Shown here in pieces: positions 23,331-36,000 of a stretch of DNA of 64,000 nt. The stretch comes from Lepas anatifera. Lineage: Eukaryota; Arthropoda; Thecostraca; Lepadidae. Within the stretch, counting starts at the first letter, position 1. Every line of letters begins with the position of its first letter. The stretch is taken from NCBI GenBank assembly GCA_034440635.1, contig JAOTON010000210.1:868001-932000 (forward strand), given 5' to 3'. A program made the position numbers and the translations under genes. The notes beneath the pieces are model-generated. The model searched no databases. It worked only from the letters and a program-made list of their open reading frames with translations, and was not told where the DNA came from.

Positions 23331-24975
23331 CTATCCTGAGAAAGTTCTTAAGGTTGCCGTGAATTTGATAACATTAGTTTTAAATATGTAGCCCGAGTCT
23401 GCGAAGAAATCAACATTACGAAATGCGTTGAAGAAGCTGCTACATGTGACTGCCACGCGGATGAAGAGGCTGCGCTGCACAGTACCAACACGCGCAAACC
23501 GAACCGCCCACAAAGAGGGAGAACGCAACGTTCGACGCGGCACAGACAAACCGAACTCGGAAACCAGGTCAGAACAATCCAACTTTCCGTGATGAAGATT
23601 AAACAAAACCAAGAGGTCATGCTGAGCAAAACGAGCCTTAATACTACGCACTTTGTAGTGAGTCAAAAGAGATGGATAGTCAAGCCTGGCTGACGGACGG
23701 TCCGAAAATGAGGCCAACCAGATGAGAAGTTTATGCTGCACCCTTTCTAGGCGCTTCAGGTGGGATGCAGCAGACCCTGCCCATACAACGCAACCATACT
23801 CCAGGATGGATCTTACATGGGCATAATAAGCACAAAGAATAGAAGTGTGCTTGAGTCTGACTCGGCAGCACTGGTGCGAGGTCTGAAAACTTCGTATGAG
23901 GAGGCCAAGCATTCTATTGGCCTTGGCCACGGTGTGGTCTATGTGTGGAGCGAAAGTCAGCTTACTGTCGAGTATAACACCGAGATCCCTAGTCTCTGTA
24001 CGGCGCTCCAGCGCCGTACCATCTAGTACATAGGTGGTAAGGATCGGAGATTTTCGGAGAGAAAATGATATAACGCTACATTTATCTGGATTCAATTTTT
24101 AAACGCCAAATTTTAGACCATTCTACTAAATTGTTGATGTCAGCCTGAAGGGCATCACTGTCTGTTTTTGTCGAAATTCGGTGGTACAACTTAAGATCGT
24201 CGGCGAAGCTTATACAGTTGGTTCGAATGATGAGGGGGATGTCTGCTGTGTAGCAGATAAACAAGAGCGGGCCACACACGCTGCCCTCAGGCACCCCGGA
24301 CCTTACAGCGCACCATTCGGAAGATTGGCCCTCTAGTATAACTCGTTGGCGACGACCAGTCAGGTAGGATTCAATCCAGGAGTGCGCGCGACCAGTAATT
24401 TTGAAAGATTTTAGTTTGTGAAGAAGAAGCGTGTGGTTTACACTCGTAAAAGCCGAAGAATAATCAGTGTAGACAGCGTCAGTCTGCACGCCCTCCTGGA
24501 TCAAATCCCAGCTGTGTTTTAGAAAGTTGGCAAGATTTGAGACGCATGAACGATTTGGGAGAAATCCATGTTGACTGCTGGGAATAGATGGTAGACAATG
24601 GGCCAAAAGGGAGTCACAGACTACCTTTTCTAAAATTTTCGAACAAAGAGGAAGAAGCGAAATACCGCGGTAGTTGCCTGGGTTCTTTTTGTCTCCTTTT
24701 TTGTGAATGGGAATGACATTTGCATCCTTCCAAATATGTGGAAAAACACCTTGAGCGACTGCCAATTTGCAAATGATTTCGAGAGGCACTGCCAATTCGG
24801 CAGCACACTCATGCAAAATTCTGGCGCTCAGATTGTCGGGCCCGCACGCTTTGTGCTTTCCAATGCTAGATAGCAGGGCCTGAACTTTGCCTGGGGGAAC
24901 TGTAAACTCTTGAAGAATGGAACAGTGAAATTCGTCGAATTCGTCGAATGAACTGCTTAAGCTGCTATAAGTCAT
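23331..24975 (-). pseudogene. LINE reverse transcriptase (CR1/Jockey-like), 5'-truncated, one frameshift
   Basis: The first frame (24975 to 24082, 297 codons) is a reverse transcriptase. It has NYRGISLLPLCSKILEK near residues 101-117, QHGFLPNRS near 135-143, motif A with VYTDYSSAF (D171), GVPEGSVCGPLLF near 228-239, and the catalytic box FADD at 257-260. A one-base shift near 24095, in an A-rich run, moves reading to the second frame (24095 to 23331, 254 codons). That frame holds the thumb and C-terminal region (RDLGVILDSKLTF, LEYGCVVWAGSAA, LERVQHKLLIWLAS). No endonuclease domain lies upstream, so the copy is 5'-truncated. It cannot make a full protein, but the catalytic residues survive. 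It lies tail to tail with its plus-strand relative. Other non-LTR clades share these motifs, so the clade is not certain. Confidence 0.93.
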
Positions 24976-24985
24976 ACTTTTACCG

Positions 24986-27062
24986 TTTTGAATGTGTTTT
25001 ACTTTATATTTTTAGTCATTGGGTCCCTTTACCACCAATAGGAGATATGTCATTGTAAATACTCATCTAGTGTTTTCTTTTATGTCCATGACTTCAGCTG
25101 TAATTGGGCCAGATACCTGTTGCTGATCTAAGTGAATAAATACTAAATACAAAAATTATTTCCCATTATATTAATATCAGTAGCCGATGTATAATTTGTT
25201 GTGCCGCCATGAGAGGTAGGTACGTGGTGTAAAATGCATCCAAAATGTAGTGTTCTCGTATGAATCCGTACATTTCGACGTACCTATCCGACCGATGGCG
25301 TAAAATGAACCCTGCTATCGGAATCAGTCACTTGGAATCTACTGAATGAAATAGACCGCTTTGGCGGAATTCTAAAAAGAACAATTTATGGACAAGATAA
25401 GTCTGAAAACCAGGAAACCACATTTTGTTTCCACCTCCAATCCAGAGGTCGGAAAAAGTTCCCAAGTGTCACCAACAGAATCTCAAACCAAATAAGCATA
25501 ACGAAACATGTTGATATTTGATATTTGGTTGGTACTTGGATATTTGGTGGCCTTCGTCTAATTTTTTAGGGTATAGGTAACAGATCAACTTCTCACCACG
25601 TGTAGAGATAAGCTGGACAGATATTCATTTGTGTTCGCTTTCTGTATCTCTGATTGACGCAATCCCTTCACATTGTAATTCCCCACCATTGAATTTGCAA
25701 CATGACCAGTATAGACAAGGACCAGTTTGACATTTGTCTCCGGAAATTCAGATCGGTTTCCAAGATTGTGAAATTGCCTGAAACCAGCTGCTCCAATGGA
25801 CACTCAGAGGAAATTATATCCCATTAAGTACGGAACTGTAGTAATCAGACAACTTGGAGTGCGTGGCTGGCTACCAAGATGTCAGGTGGAGGCTGGCGAA
25901 GTGTCTTCTGCGGCATCAATATCTGCACACGGCAGTTTGAAGAGCTCTTCTTGAATGTTTGGTATTCAGTTCAAGCTTAATTAAACCACTTTGGTAACGC
26001 CAGAAGCTCATTTTAACTTCACAGTAAAATACACAGCGGCCGATTAAGCTTCTGTTCCATTTTCTGGTAGTCTTCTTGCCTAGAAATTATATACCCTAGC
26101 TATAAAAAGCTGCCTGATCAATAAATATTACAGAAAAAATGCCACCCTAGTACAGATCTTCCGATCTTTCTCTCCAGATTCGCATGTTTTATCCTAGATT
26201 CTTTCCGTTGGTTTTGGCCATAATTGAGTGCTGCTCCCAATCCATCAGCAACTGCCACTCTGTGTTTGCAGACTGTGTTTTCACTCACCCCAGAGCCATG
26301 ACTTTTTTGCACACCATTTGGAGTCTTAAAAGGCTGCTCGGTTAAAAGCAAAGTAGGCAAAATACACAACTTAGCGCTCAGACAGTTAAAGCGTTCAGTA
26401 TTTTTTTTTACATTCTCTTCGAGCAATCCTCCCGATTGATGAAGTTACGCAACGTTGATGGTTCATTTCCTATATACTATTGCGGCCCAAAACTCACCGT
26501 TGGACTCCCTCTCTCTCTTGCTGACACTACAACTCACCAAACCCGCTGTGCAGTCCTTCCTACACAGCCTGTGGCGCCACGCCACGCCGGGTCACGCAAA
26601 CGCTGACACGGTCACAGTGGCTACCCTCAGGCGGTGGGACTGCTGCATTATAAGTAGAGCGGTGGTTACCAAGCGGGCGTAAAAATGTAAACACAGTTTA
26701 GGTAAATATGTGTTAATAACCATTGCTAAAGTTGATTGAATGGACAAAAACAGCAACGAGGGAAATGAGAGCTAACTACTTCGGCTACGTGATTTATTTA
26801 ACACGAGTAAAGTTATTAAATCGAAACCCCGTATAAACCTATATTTTTTATATATATATATATATATCGAAATCATATGATATGACGTTATCTAAAACGG
26901 AAAGCTTTTCTGTAAAACCTACTCTTCCAAACGGTTCGGTCTCAGATATAGTCATGATCCTCTAGGTAATGATTGAACGAACTCACCACCAGTCAGCATC
27001 AGAGGTAAAACTCGCGCTATTTGAATTTTTACGGCCTTAAAGCTGATTTCCTTTCAGTTTTC

Positions 27063-27063
<1 letters not shown>
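24986..27063. other. No gene recognised; (TA)n at 26849-26867
   Basis: AT-rich DNA with frames of up to 102 codons that I cannot assign. The segment near 25090-25160, ending AATAAATACTAAATAC, looks like a LINE 3' end but has no coding part. A short (TA)n run occurs at 26849-26867. Confidence 0.4.

Positions 27064-27106
<43 letters not shown>
27064..27106 (+). repeat. (CT)n microsatellite
   Basis: About 21 uninterrupted CT dinucleotides. Confidence 0.97.
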
Positions 27107-27109
<3 letters not shown>

Positions 27110-27322
27110 CTCCTGTGGATAGTAGCGGAGACGGGCATTCACTCACCCAGTACTAATGACCACCTACAGGGGAGGAAAAAGCTAAAACACATGGCCAACC
27201 AGGTGTCAAATACCAAAAGCCGTCGCCTTGAAAAGGAACATATAATTACGTAATGAATCCACCATAATGAGCAAAATGGTGCATAAATAAAATAAAAACA
27301 GCCGGACAATCGTATTCTTGTG

Positions 27323-27644
27323 CATAGCTGGAACCAGGATTCTTTACAGCGGTGCTATCCAAACCAGTGAGCGCCAAAATCTGTCAGGTGGCCGCCAAAT
27401 CCTATTGCAGGGCGCCGATACTCTCATGCTGGGGGAAGTGATATTTTAAAGGGGTTCTATCGAATTTTCAGGGGGTGTCGGGACCATTTCAGAGGGCGCC
27501 GAAGGGACGATCGGGGGCGCCGATACTCGCATCCTGAGGAGCGAGGAGGCTTTGGGGGTGCTATCGACCTTTCAGGGGACGCCGGACGGTTGATCGGGGG
27601 GGAGGGTGCAAGTGTCCCCACTTGTCGCCTTGGATTTCCTTATA
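27323..27644 (-). mobile_element. Diverged hAT-type MITE (GGCGGATCCAGG family)
   Basis: The left end CATAGCTGGAACCAGG and right end CCTTGGATTTCCTTATA are drifted family termini. The interior (GGGGTGTCGGGACCATTTCA, then GGGGGCGCCGATACTCGCA) matches 3515-3820. The flanks TTCTTGTG (27315-27322) and CTCCTGTA (27645-27652) agree at 5 of 8, and all three differences are transitions, which fits an old duplication. Confidence 0.7.
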
Positions 27645-27764
27645 CTCCTGTATTCACAATGTGGCATACGAAGCATCATCCACTTATGCGATACACCGCA
27701 CCGGTTTAAACGCTGCCCCCCAAAAAAAAACACCGCAAAGCTACACTGAAGAAGAGAAAAATCT

Positions 27765-27835
27765 GAGCTGCCCAGGGTTTGAACGCGGTACCATCAACTT
27801 CAAGTCCTACTCTTTACCCGCTTAAATAGTCGGCT
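27765..27835 (-). repeat. tRNA-like SINE head fragment
   Basis: On the minus strand, TTTAAGCGGGTAAAGAGTAG resembles an A-box region and GCGTTCAAACCC (about 27773-27784) resembles a B box about 30 bp further on. The segment does not close into a tRNA cloverleaf, so it is read as a SINE remnant. Confidence 0.4.
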
Positions 27836-27840
27836 CGAAA

Positions 27841-28166
27841 CATGTCCAATTAACATCCATAGCCCTCAATGAATTATCCAACGCATTCCACTGAGAAATA
27901 AACACAACCAAACAATGTCGCGGTAGAAATCCTGGCCGTCCCACTATGCGACAGTTATCGCCCACAATAGGCTCCAGCTGTTGATGGTCGCACCCTGTCA
28001 CCACCGTGCACCACTCTGCTTACGGGAGGTTACCTGGCCGATAGTGCGGGGGTCACAAGTGCTGAATATGCAACTGATGGCCATTCGGATGTCTTCTTGC
28101 CACTGGGCCATGTTTATTTTATCTTCAGGCTAGTCGTATGAGTAAAAATGTTAAAGGTATAAACGG
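27841..28166. other. No gene recognised
   Basis: Spacer before the nested hAT complex. A 60-codon minus-strand frame is unassigned. Confidence 0.4.
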
Positions 28167-28554
28167 GAGGGTAGCAGGCCATTTTTTAACTTGTTAACTG
28201 GGGGCCATTTGCCCCCCCAGTCAGCCGAAATGTCCCCCCAGTGCCCGGAAATTCCCCCCCAGTGAAATAGACAGATGACTTAAAGTTGACCAAATGCAGA
28301 CTCACCTAACGAAAATAAGACAGTACACCACCCGATTATTATAACTTTGTTCTATTTCTGGTCCCAAATTGTCAATCCACAAAAATTGTGTTAAAAAATC
28401 TACACCCGTGGCTGTCTACTACATCGTGCGAAGACGAAACCAAGCGCGTAGTTACGGGAAATCCCGGCAAAGCAGCATCAACTAATCACAACACTGGAGA
28501 TGAGCGCTGCCCTACAACCAAACATCCTGCTCTACCCGACTAGAAGCCCACATC

Positions 28555-30863
28555 CAGGGGCGCAGTCAGAGCTTTAGTATGGGGGGCACACCAACTTTGA
28601 GGGGCACCCCGGGAGAAAAGGGACACTTTTTAACGTAACCTAAAAACTTACTTTATCTTTGTTTACATCACTTTTTAGGCATCTTTGGTTCAATAAAAAT
28701 GCAAAGAAAGCATTGACGGAGAAGGAAAACTTCATTACAAAAATTACCCAAATTTCATGGAAGAAGCAAACACGACTGTTTTGAATAGATTTAAGGGCAA
28801 ATCAGCCAACTCATGCAAATACTTAACATCAGAGAAATCAGCGGAGCCTGTGATATTTGTTATCATGTGCAAGTTAAGAAATATTGGAGTCGAACATTCA
28901 TTTGTTATGCCCACTGGTTGTGTCGTGACGAGTGAGCCCTGGTTGAACGTGGATTAAGTTCCTCGCCTACCAGAATCGCCGTGGGACGAGGAGTGGCATA
29001 GTGATTTTGGAAGAATACAATTTTTGCTGCCGGAATAATTTGGGAGATCAGCTCCAGACCAGCTCTGGGGCCCCCAGGTGTGGATCAGAGCCCTCCAAAG
29101 CAGCTTCCCCCATCCCCGCAGTTGTTCCTTCAGGGACTAGACTAGCTCAGTGACCCTGCCCCCGAGATGATGGGAGTTGGCCTTGTGTTATTATTCTCTT
29201 TCTATTCAAGACCACCTCAGGGGCCCCTGATGTAGATCAGGTCCCCCAGAGCAACTCATGCTTTACCCAGGGATTAGACTAGCTCAGCGGCCCCAGAGAT
29301 TGGGTCATCAGACTAGCTCAATGGGCCCCAGATAGGCTCATAGGGCCTTAAACCAGTTCAAGAAGCCCCCGAACAGTTTAAGGCGCCAGATCACCTCAGG
29401 GGGCCTCAGGCCGACTTGAGGGGCTATCACAAGCTCAGCGCCCAGACCAGCTCAGGGTACCCCCAGAACCCAGATCCACTCTTGGGGCCCAGATCAGCTC
29501 TTCAGGACCTCATAAAAGTTCAGGAACCCCAAGTCAGGTCAGGGGCAAGATCAAGTCAGGTCAAGGGGCAAGATCAAGTCAGGGGCACCAAATTAGCTCA
29601 GCGATCCCTCGCCAGCTCGCGGCCCAATCAGCTCAAAAGCCTCAGAGCTGTTCAGGGGACACCAGATCGGCCCATAGGGCACCAGGCCAGCTTCGGGGAC
29701 AAACAATCAGATCAGTGGTCCCCGACCAGCTCGGGGCCCTGATCAGCTCGGGGGTACCACACCAAGTCAGGAGGAACTTAATCAGCTCAGGAGCCCCATA
29801 CCAACTCAAGGGCCTCATCAGCCTCTGTGGGCCCAGCTCAGCTCAGGACTTTACAGCTGCTGAGGAAATCACTTAATCAACCCAGGAGGCCCAGGTCAGC
29901 TTAAAGGGCACCATATTAGCTCAGGGGGCACCAGACTAACTCCTAGGGCATCAGCTGGGCTCAGGAGGCACAATGATGACTCAGGAGGCACCAGGTCAGT
30001 AAAGGGTGCATTAGCTCAGCTCAGGGAGCAATATATCTGCTCAGGGGGCACCAGATCGATCAGCTTGGGGGCCCATATAAGTTCCTAAACCCCAGACCAG
30101 AGCGGGGGGTATAATCAGCTCGGGGAGTACCATATCAGCTCAGAGGATAAGGGATCAGCTTAGTCTTTCCCGACCAGCTCGGGGCCCAGATCTGCTCGGG
30201 GGTACCAGATCAAGTCAGGAGGCGCTTAATCAGTCCAGGAGCCCCATACCCTCTCAGGGGCCCTCATCAGCCTCAGTGGGCCCAGCTCAGCTCAGGGCCC
30301 CAGAGCTGCTAAGGAGATTGTTTAATCAACTCAGGAGGCCCAGATCAGCTTAAAGGGTACCAATAGGCTCAGGGTGCACCAAACTAGATCAGGGGGCACC
30401 AGACTAGGTAAGAGGGCATAGGATGGGCTCAGGAGGCACAATTATGGCTCAGGGGGCACCAGATTGACTCAGGGGCACCAGATTAGCTTAGAGGGCACAT
30501 GATCAGCTCAAGGGGCCAAAATCAGCTCAGTGGGCACCAGATGAGCTCAAGGGGCACCAGATCAGCTCCGTCTGTACGATTATTGGCGACGATGAGGCAT
30601 TAGTTGGAAACGGATTATGTGCTCTTATTCCTACCGGGTGCTTGAAAAGGCGACAGAATGCCCTAGAGTGACCAAAAAGGCACTTAATTATCAAACAATA
30701 GTTTTAATCGTTATATGCGGTCTAGTTGCACCTAGGTTCAACGGCGTAGGGCACCAAATTTCGAGCGGCACGGCACAAACTGGGTACATGCCTAGCGATC
30801 AAAAGGGCACTCCTGCACCGATGGGGGCACGTGCCCCCTGTGCCCCCCCTGGCTGCGCCCCTG
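28555..30863. mobile_element. Inner hAT-type element, 2.3 kb, filled by a 20-bp array
   Basis: The left end is CAGGGGCGCAGTCAGAGC and the right end is CCTGGCTGCGCCCCTG. The flanks CCCACATC (28547-28554) and TCCACATC (30864-30871) match at 7 of 8. Subterminal GGGGGCAC motifs lie at both ends. About 1.5 kb of the interior is a degenerate tandem array (29041-30571). The short frame at 28757-28957 has no recognisable transposase motif. It inserted into the element at 28175-31405, so it is the younger of the two. Confidence 0.9.
29041..30571 (+). repeat. Degenerate 20-bp tandem array inside hAT element
   Basis: The approximate unit is AGCTCAGGGGGCACCAGATC, with variants such as AGCTCAGGGGCCCCAGATC. 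There are some 70 units with much point change and small indels. The reverse complement of the same unit forms the array at 48321-49255. A 108-codon frame at 29416-29742 only translates the array. Confidence 0.9.
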
Positions 30864-31413
30864 TCCACATCCCAGCCAGTATCGTGACATTGCATGATTC
30901 CCTCCTTTCACACGCAGTCAGTTGTCAGCGCCAAGAGCTCGTTTGTGGATGAGACGGGACACGGTGTAATCAAAGTGCGTAAGATTGGTTGCTGGTGTGG
31001 CGGTATGAAATGCTTAGCCTTTTTAGTGTGTTAAAGCAATTAGTCTTAAACAGTGTACAAGTCGCTTTCTCTGTGGTTTTATGACTACCGCTATGGCTCT
31101 TTTTTAGACTCAAGTGTGGCTTTTGTAGTGTTTATTTGGCTATTTTAGTGGAAATAAAACTTTGCCCGTCTTTTGCCCTTTTTCCCACTCGGTTTGATCT
31201 TTTTCGCTGAAAAAATCCTGACAGCCCTGGACAGCATCTATAATCTCTAGACATGGAATAACACAAAATTGAAAAATATTTTTAAACACTAACGCGTCTA
31301 AGTTTTATTACACTCCCTCAAAATGGGGTCTTGCTCCCCTGAAGACACTATAATGGCCAGCACAAGAAATGGCCCCCCACTGAATTTTCCTTAAAAAATG
31401 CCCTGGAGGGTAG

Positions 31414-32179
31414 TGATAGACCTATGTAGCGTGAATGGGGCAGGGGAACCCGGCTCTGACTGCTGAAGTTATTTTAAAATCAAATGCTTTGGAAAAATAT
31501 ATGTGGTGTTTGGATACCTCGCCCCTGAATCAAAATGGAAGAGCGAGGCCGCGTTATTTATTCTAGTTAATTACTGTAATCACCCTGTAAGGACTCGGCT
31601 TCCTATGTTTTTTTATATCTCACCGGTTGGATCGTTTCGCGTTTTGTACATGTATTTTCCGTCGTGCTTCATGGTTTCAATGTTCAGTTTGTTGCGATCC
31701 CAGTTTGGCGAGTTGGCGGTTTTTCCACCCCTGATCTACCTGCTGCCCCCGGCGCTGGCGTTCTCCGCTGTGGCGGCGGGAAAGAGAAGAGAGAGTGGGC
31801 TCTCCTGCTCATCTTCGCCGAGCAAGGCGTTGGAAGAATGTTAAATTGGTGGATGGCAGGCTTGTATTGGGGAATTGTCTACAAATGACCCAGGATCCAT
31901 GGGCGAATCCAAAATGTTTCTTGATAGAATTGGTAACCTTATTATTGTTTATTTTTTGTCACATAACCCCATTGTTTAGTTAGCCCCATAGTACCGTTTT
32001 TGTGACAGACAATATTCGTTTTTTCAGCGTTCTTAGATATAATCCTTGCAGTAGTAATCCGTGAAGTGCAGTTCAGATGACGTTGCACAAGTGTGTATGT
32101 AATACCGACAACAGTTTCCACACACCCAAGATCGATGTCTCGCACATCGCCTGCTAGCATTATGCATGCCAACGTCAGC
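31414..32179. other. No gene recognised
   Basis: A 113-codon plus-strand frame (31503-31844) has a hydrophobic stretch and a serine-rich end, but no family or splice context is evident. The rest is AT-rich. Confidence 0.35.
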
Positions 32180-33010
32180 GACGAGGAACTCCTTCCGCAC
32201 AAATCCAGTGGATTCCCGTTGGTGTGGACAGGGCTGTGAGGCCGTCGTCGGGGCGCCGCGTCTGTCGAAGGTCGTGGCTCGTCGGAGCTGGCGCATCCGG
32301 CGCTGCCGCCGCCGCAGCAGAAACACGCGCCGCATCCATCATTATTTCGGCGGCGCGACCGCGAGCGGCGGTAATGTATGCCAACGCCAACAGGTGTATG
32401 TAAAACGGCAAATTATCGCCGGAACCCCCGCAGCGGCCGCCACCGTGTCTTTCACTCAGCGACTGTCGCGCAGACGCCCGCGCGCGTCACATTATGCGTC
32501 GCCGGAAGCACTGGCTTAACCAGGGGTCTAAAAACTTGCCGATCTACCTACGCCGTCGGCGACCCTAGCATCTTTTGGTTGGCGACCCAGCAACCGTCTC
32601 AAACTCTGATTCCATCTGTTTTCCCATGATCCTATGATTTGCCCATGATCTAAAATAATGAGAATAGGTATTTTGCCATATTGTATAGTATTGGTATATG
32701 CCCATGATCCCATCTACATTTTACCGGAACCTTCCCCCTTGCACCCGCCAGTGCTTCCTATAGTCATGTTTATACCACTTTAAGACCGATTTTGTAATAC
32801 ATGTAGCATTAGGTTCGGCGACCATCGAAGAAGCTTGGATTTTAGTCGGCGACCACAAGCTCACTTTTTAGACCCCTGGGCTTAACTCGGCTGTCTTCGG
32901 CTGCTGAAGGAGACGGGGAAGAGGAGATTCGTGCCGTTGGAGGCGACGACGCGACCGAGCGCTGTTCGGCTCGATCCTGTTTTACGCTCGCAGAATGAGA
33001 GATGTGGCGG
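32180..33010. other. GC-rich CpG island split by a hAT MITE
   Basis: Sequence at 32180-32520 is dense in CG (GGCGCATCCGGCGCTGCCGC and similar). The same composition resumes at 32887 and ends near 33010. Frames of 78-117 codons occur on both strands and are alanine/arginine-rich, as GC-rich DNA gives by chance. This could be a promoter-associated island or part of a first exon, and the insertion at 32521-32878 would then be a polymorphic or recent disruption. Confidence 0.45.
32521..32878. mobile_element. hAT-type MITE, 358 bp, GTCGGCGACC ends
   Basis: The left end is CAGGGGTCTAAAAACTTGCC and the right end is AAGCTCACTTTTTAGACCCCTG. Exact 8-bp duplications GGCTTAAC lie at 32513-32520 and 32879-32886. 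Both ends share the subterminal motif GTCGGCGACC. It is non-coding. The precise ends allow the empty site to be inferred exactly. Confidence 0.93.
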
Positions 33011-36000
33011 AAAGAGGCAGCATAGAACGGATAGAGATACAGATACAGATTTATTCGAATAGGTTCCACATCAGGTATTATTTTTTCACCCATTCACGTC
33101 AGATATTAGAAAGTAAACTAACAGGTTAAATTTGAGACACATATACACAACCACTCATAAAATCTGTTGTGTTGAGAGGTTTAACAATTGTAAAGCAAAA
33201 ATCCATTTATCAAAACGAGACCGATAAAAAACGCCAAAAACAAGAAAATGTAAAAAGCTTTAACAGAGCCTAAAAACTGCGTCCCCTTGAACCTACCACG
33301 ATCACTGATTAAAAATATCTGGTAACATTTCCTTGAGCTGCGCGTTAAACTGCGGCAAACCAGGCACCAGTCCCGTTCTGTTCAGCAGGGATACACCTCT
33401 GAAACACAGCCGCCTCCCACCAGCCTCAGTACGGATCCGCGGCAAGGTCCATTGACCAGCATCCCTCGTGCTGTGCTGATGCAGCCGGTTGGCCCGGTGT
33501 GGATGTGGATTGGAACGGAGTGGATACAGCTGACAGTTAAGCAATGCGGCATGGGAGGGAACTGCTAAGATGTGCTGGTTAAGAAAGGCACGAAAGACCT
33601 TCTAAGAGCCGTGGTTCTTCAAGTCTGCAGGCTCCCTTCGCCCAACCACAACTTCATGTTGGATTTTGTTCGCTAATACATGTTCAAGGTTCGCTTTTGG
33701 CCTGAATTGTACAACGTTTGTTCCAAAACGGTATTTTCCATCGTCTGTGGGAGGATCAGGATGATACAAATTGCAGCCATAAGACAATCAGTGCCCTGGT
33801 TTCCGCAATGGTTAGTTGCTCCCTCAATATATTTCTCCTAATTCTATAAGTTTCTGCCAATTTCCAACCAAGCAAATCGACCTTGCCTGTGACTCCTTGT
33901 GTGGGAAAAGCAAATGAATATTTATGTATCGACTCAAATCATTGTTTCTAATGGTCCATTTCTCAGCACATATTTTGTCCTCACAAAAGTGACTTTTTGG
34001 TAGATGAAAACGGAGAGTCTCTCAGTGTTTGTTCTTGAAAGACCAACTTCATGTAAATCCTGGGGTGTTGGCTGCTGAAAAATTGATCCAGCGGGAGCTG
34101 ATGCCATTTGAGTTAAATCCCTTTCCCAGTTTGAAATCATTAATCCAAAATGCGCACGATTAATGTGAAATCAACTCCAGCAGTGCACGGCTGGACGTGA
34201 GCAAATGCACGAGTTTCCAGGACACGCGCGCGTGCGGTGTGCTCTCTGAATGTCGTGCATCGCCAGACGCTCTAATCTGCTAAGCCCGGCAGCTATGAGG
34301 AAGACGGCCGCCGTATGAATCTGACGAAACTGTTGAAAGTTACACTAATCTTAAAATCATTTGCTTGTTTTAGAGCTGACGCTTTAATTCTTGACACTTA
34401 TCTAGACATTAGGTGGAATTTTTCAGGGAGTGCTGGAAGTGTGGGAATCTATATGGGGAGTGCTTATTGGCCCCAGCGGGATAATTTGATCTTTGAAATG
34501 ATTACATGACAGGTAGGACATGGAAACAAAGACAGCGGAGTGTGGCGCTGACACCGTGCCGCACCGTGGCTGGTGCAACCTTATTGGGGTAAGAGGCGAG
34601 TGACGCCCTGGTGGATACGCCGCCCACCACCGTCCTGGGAAAATCCCTCAGGGCAGTTCATTTGCTGATTGCCCTTCCTTATTGCGACACTTTGTTTGAT
34701 GGATGGAACAAGGACGATATTTGTGCAACATGTTTGAGAAAAAATCCAGTTGGAATGTGAACACCACGGATCATTTTTTATGTTGTAACCCTGATTTCTT
34801 TGAGTCTTGAAATATCCATAGAAACGAACAAGACACAATTTTCTCTAAATAATCCCCTCTCCGTTCTACTAACTACTATGTCTATCAGTGTTCGGTTTGT
34901 TGCAAAGGTCTGAATGGAGTAAGCGGTTTAGTCAGACCCGAATGGTCTCATTCAACAGCATGCACAATATGATTTAATGGTTGAGTCGCACGCATTTTTA
35001 CATTGTTATCACATTTCAGTTAATCACCCAGGTACCTGCAGATACAACCGATATATGCAGAGCCTCCTATCTGAAGATATCGGTGAATATTATGGGGTTT
35101 AAATCATTCACTGTGAAAATGTTGATATCTCTGGGGCTGTCCACCGCAGTGTCCTTGGAATGCAGAAGTCGGAAACAGTCACTTCTCGCCGAACCCGACC
35201 CGTGTGGCTGGCCCGAGATCAGTACATCTTCCCAGACTTGTGGAGTCCAAAAACAGAGGAAGTGACTATCCTCAATGTAACGGAACGATAGGTTAGCTAC
35301 CAGATTGTCTTGCTGTTGTGTGTAGAAGGGCCCTTATTCCGATCTCAGTGAGTACCAATCTAAATTTTTAAGCAAATGAAACAAAAGCAATCTCAATTTT
35401 TAAGTAAATGAAACAAAAACAGGATGAAAATATCCAAGCTTCTTGTTTCCCGAGATCTTACTACCTAAGCTGATAAGACTTGAATTTTCCTTGACTCTGC
35501 CGAAATGTATCTCATTTTGCGTAGTGTACTTCCAAAAACCTTTCTGATTAGATAGTGCTGAAATATGATACGTCCCAAAACATCTGTCCCCAAGGCTTTT
35601 GCCATGATTGGAATTTTATCAGGTAGACTCAAAGACAAAGTTAATGCTATTTTTTATGAGTGTCATTACCTTACTGATTCTTTTAACGTCAAACTACCTT
35701 CATCAAAGCTGCAATAACGTTCGTGTGCCTAAATAAGCAAAGTCTGCTGGAAACAAGGGGCGATCCATCATTATTCGAAAACGAGTTTTTACCTCCTTGA
35801 CTTTAAAATTTCACGAGCACTGGCGAAAACCCTAAGCTATCACAATTGTACCGCCTCGTACAGATGGCGCAGTTGTATCGGAACCAGCGGGGGCAGGGCG
35901 GGCCGGACCCGGACCTTCGCACCAACGCGACGCACGGAACGAACTTCCCCGACAACTCTGTGGGCGGAGGAAGGCAAAGAGTCGAACTCTCCTGCAGCGT

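Larger units (their letters stand above)
28175..31405. mobile_element. Outer hAT-type element, 3.2 kb, interrupted
   Basis: The left end is CAGGCCATTTTTTAAC and the right end is TTAAAAAATGCCCTG, a terminal inverted repeat. Exact 8-bp duplications GAGGGTAG flank it at 28167-28174 and 31406-31413. Both ends have subterminal runs of GGGGGCCATTT and CCCCCCAGT type. Without the nested element at 28555-30863 and its duplication, about 0.9 kb remains. A 66-codon frame near 28757 belongs to the inner element. The remainder has no transposase, so this is a non-autonomous element that served as a landing site for another. Confidence 0.9.
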
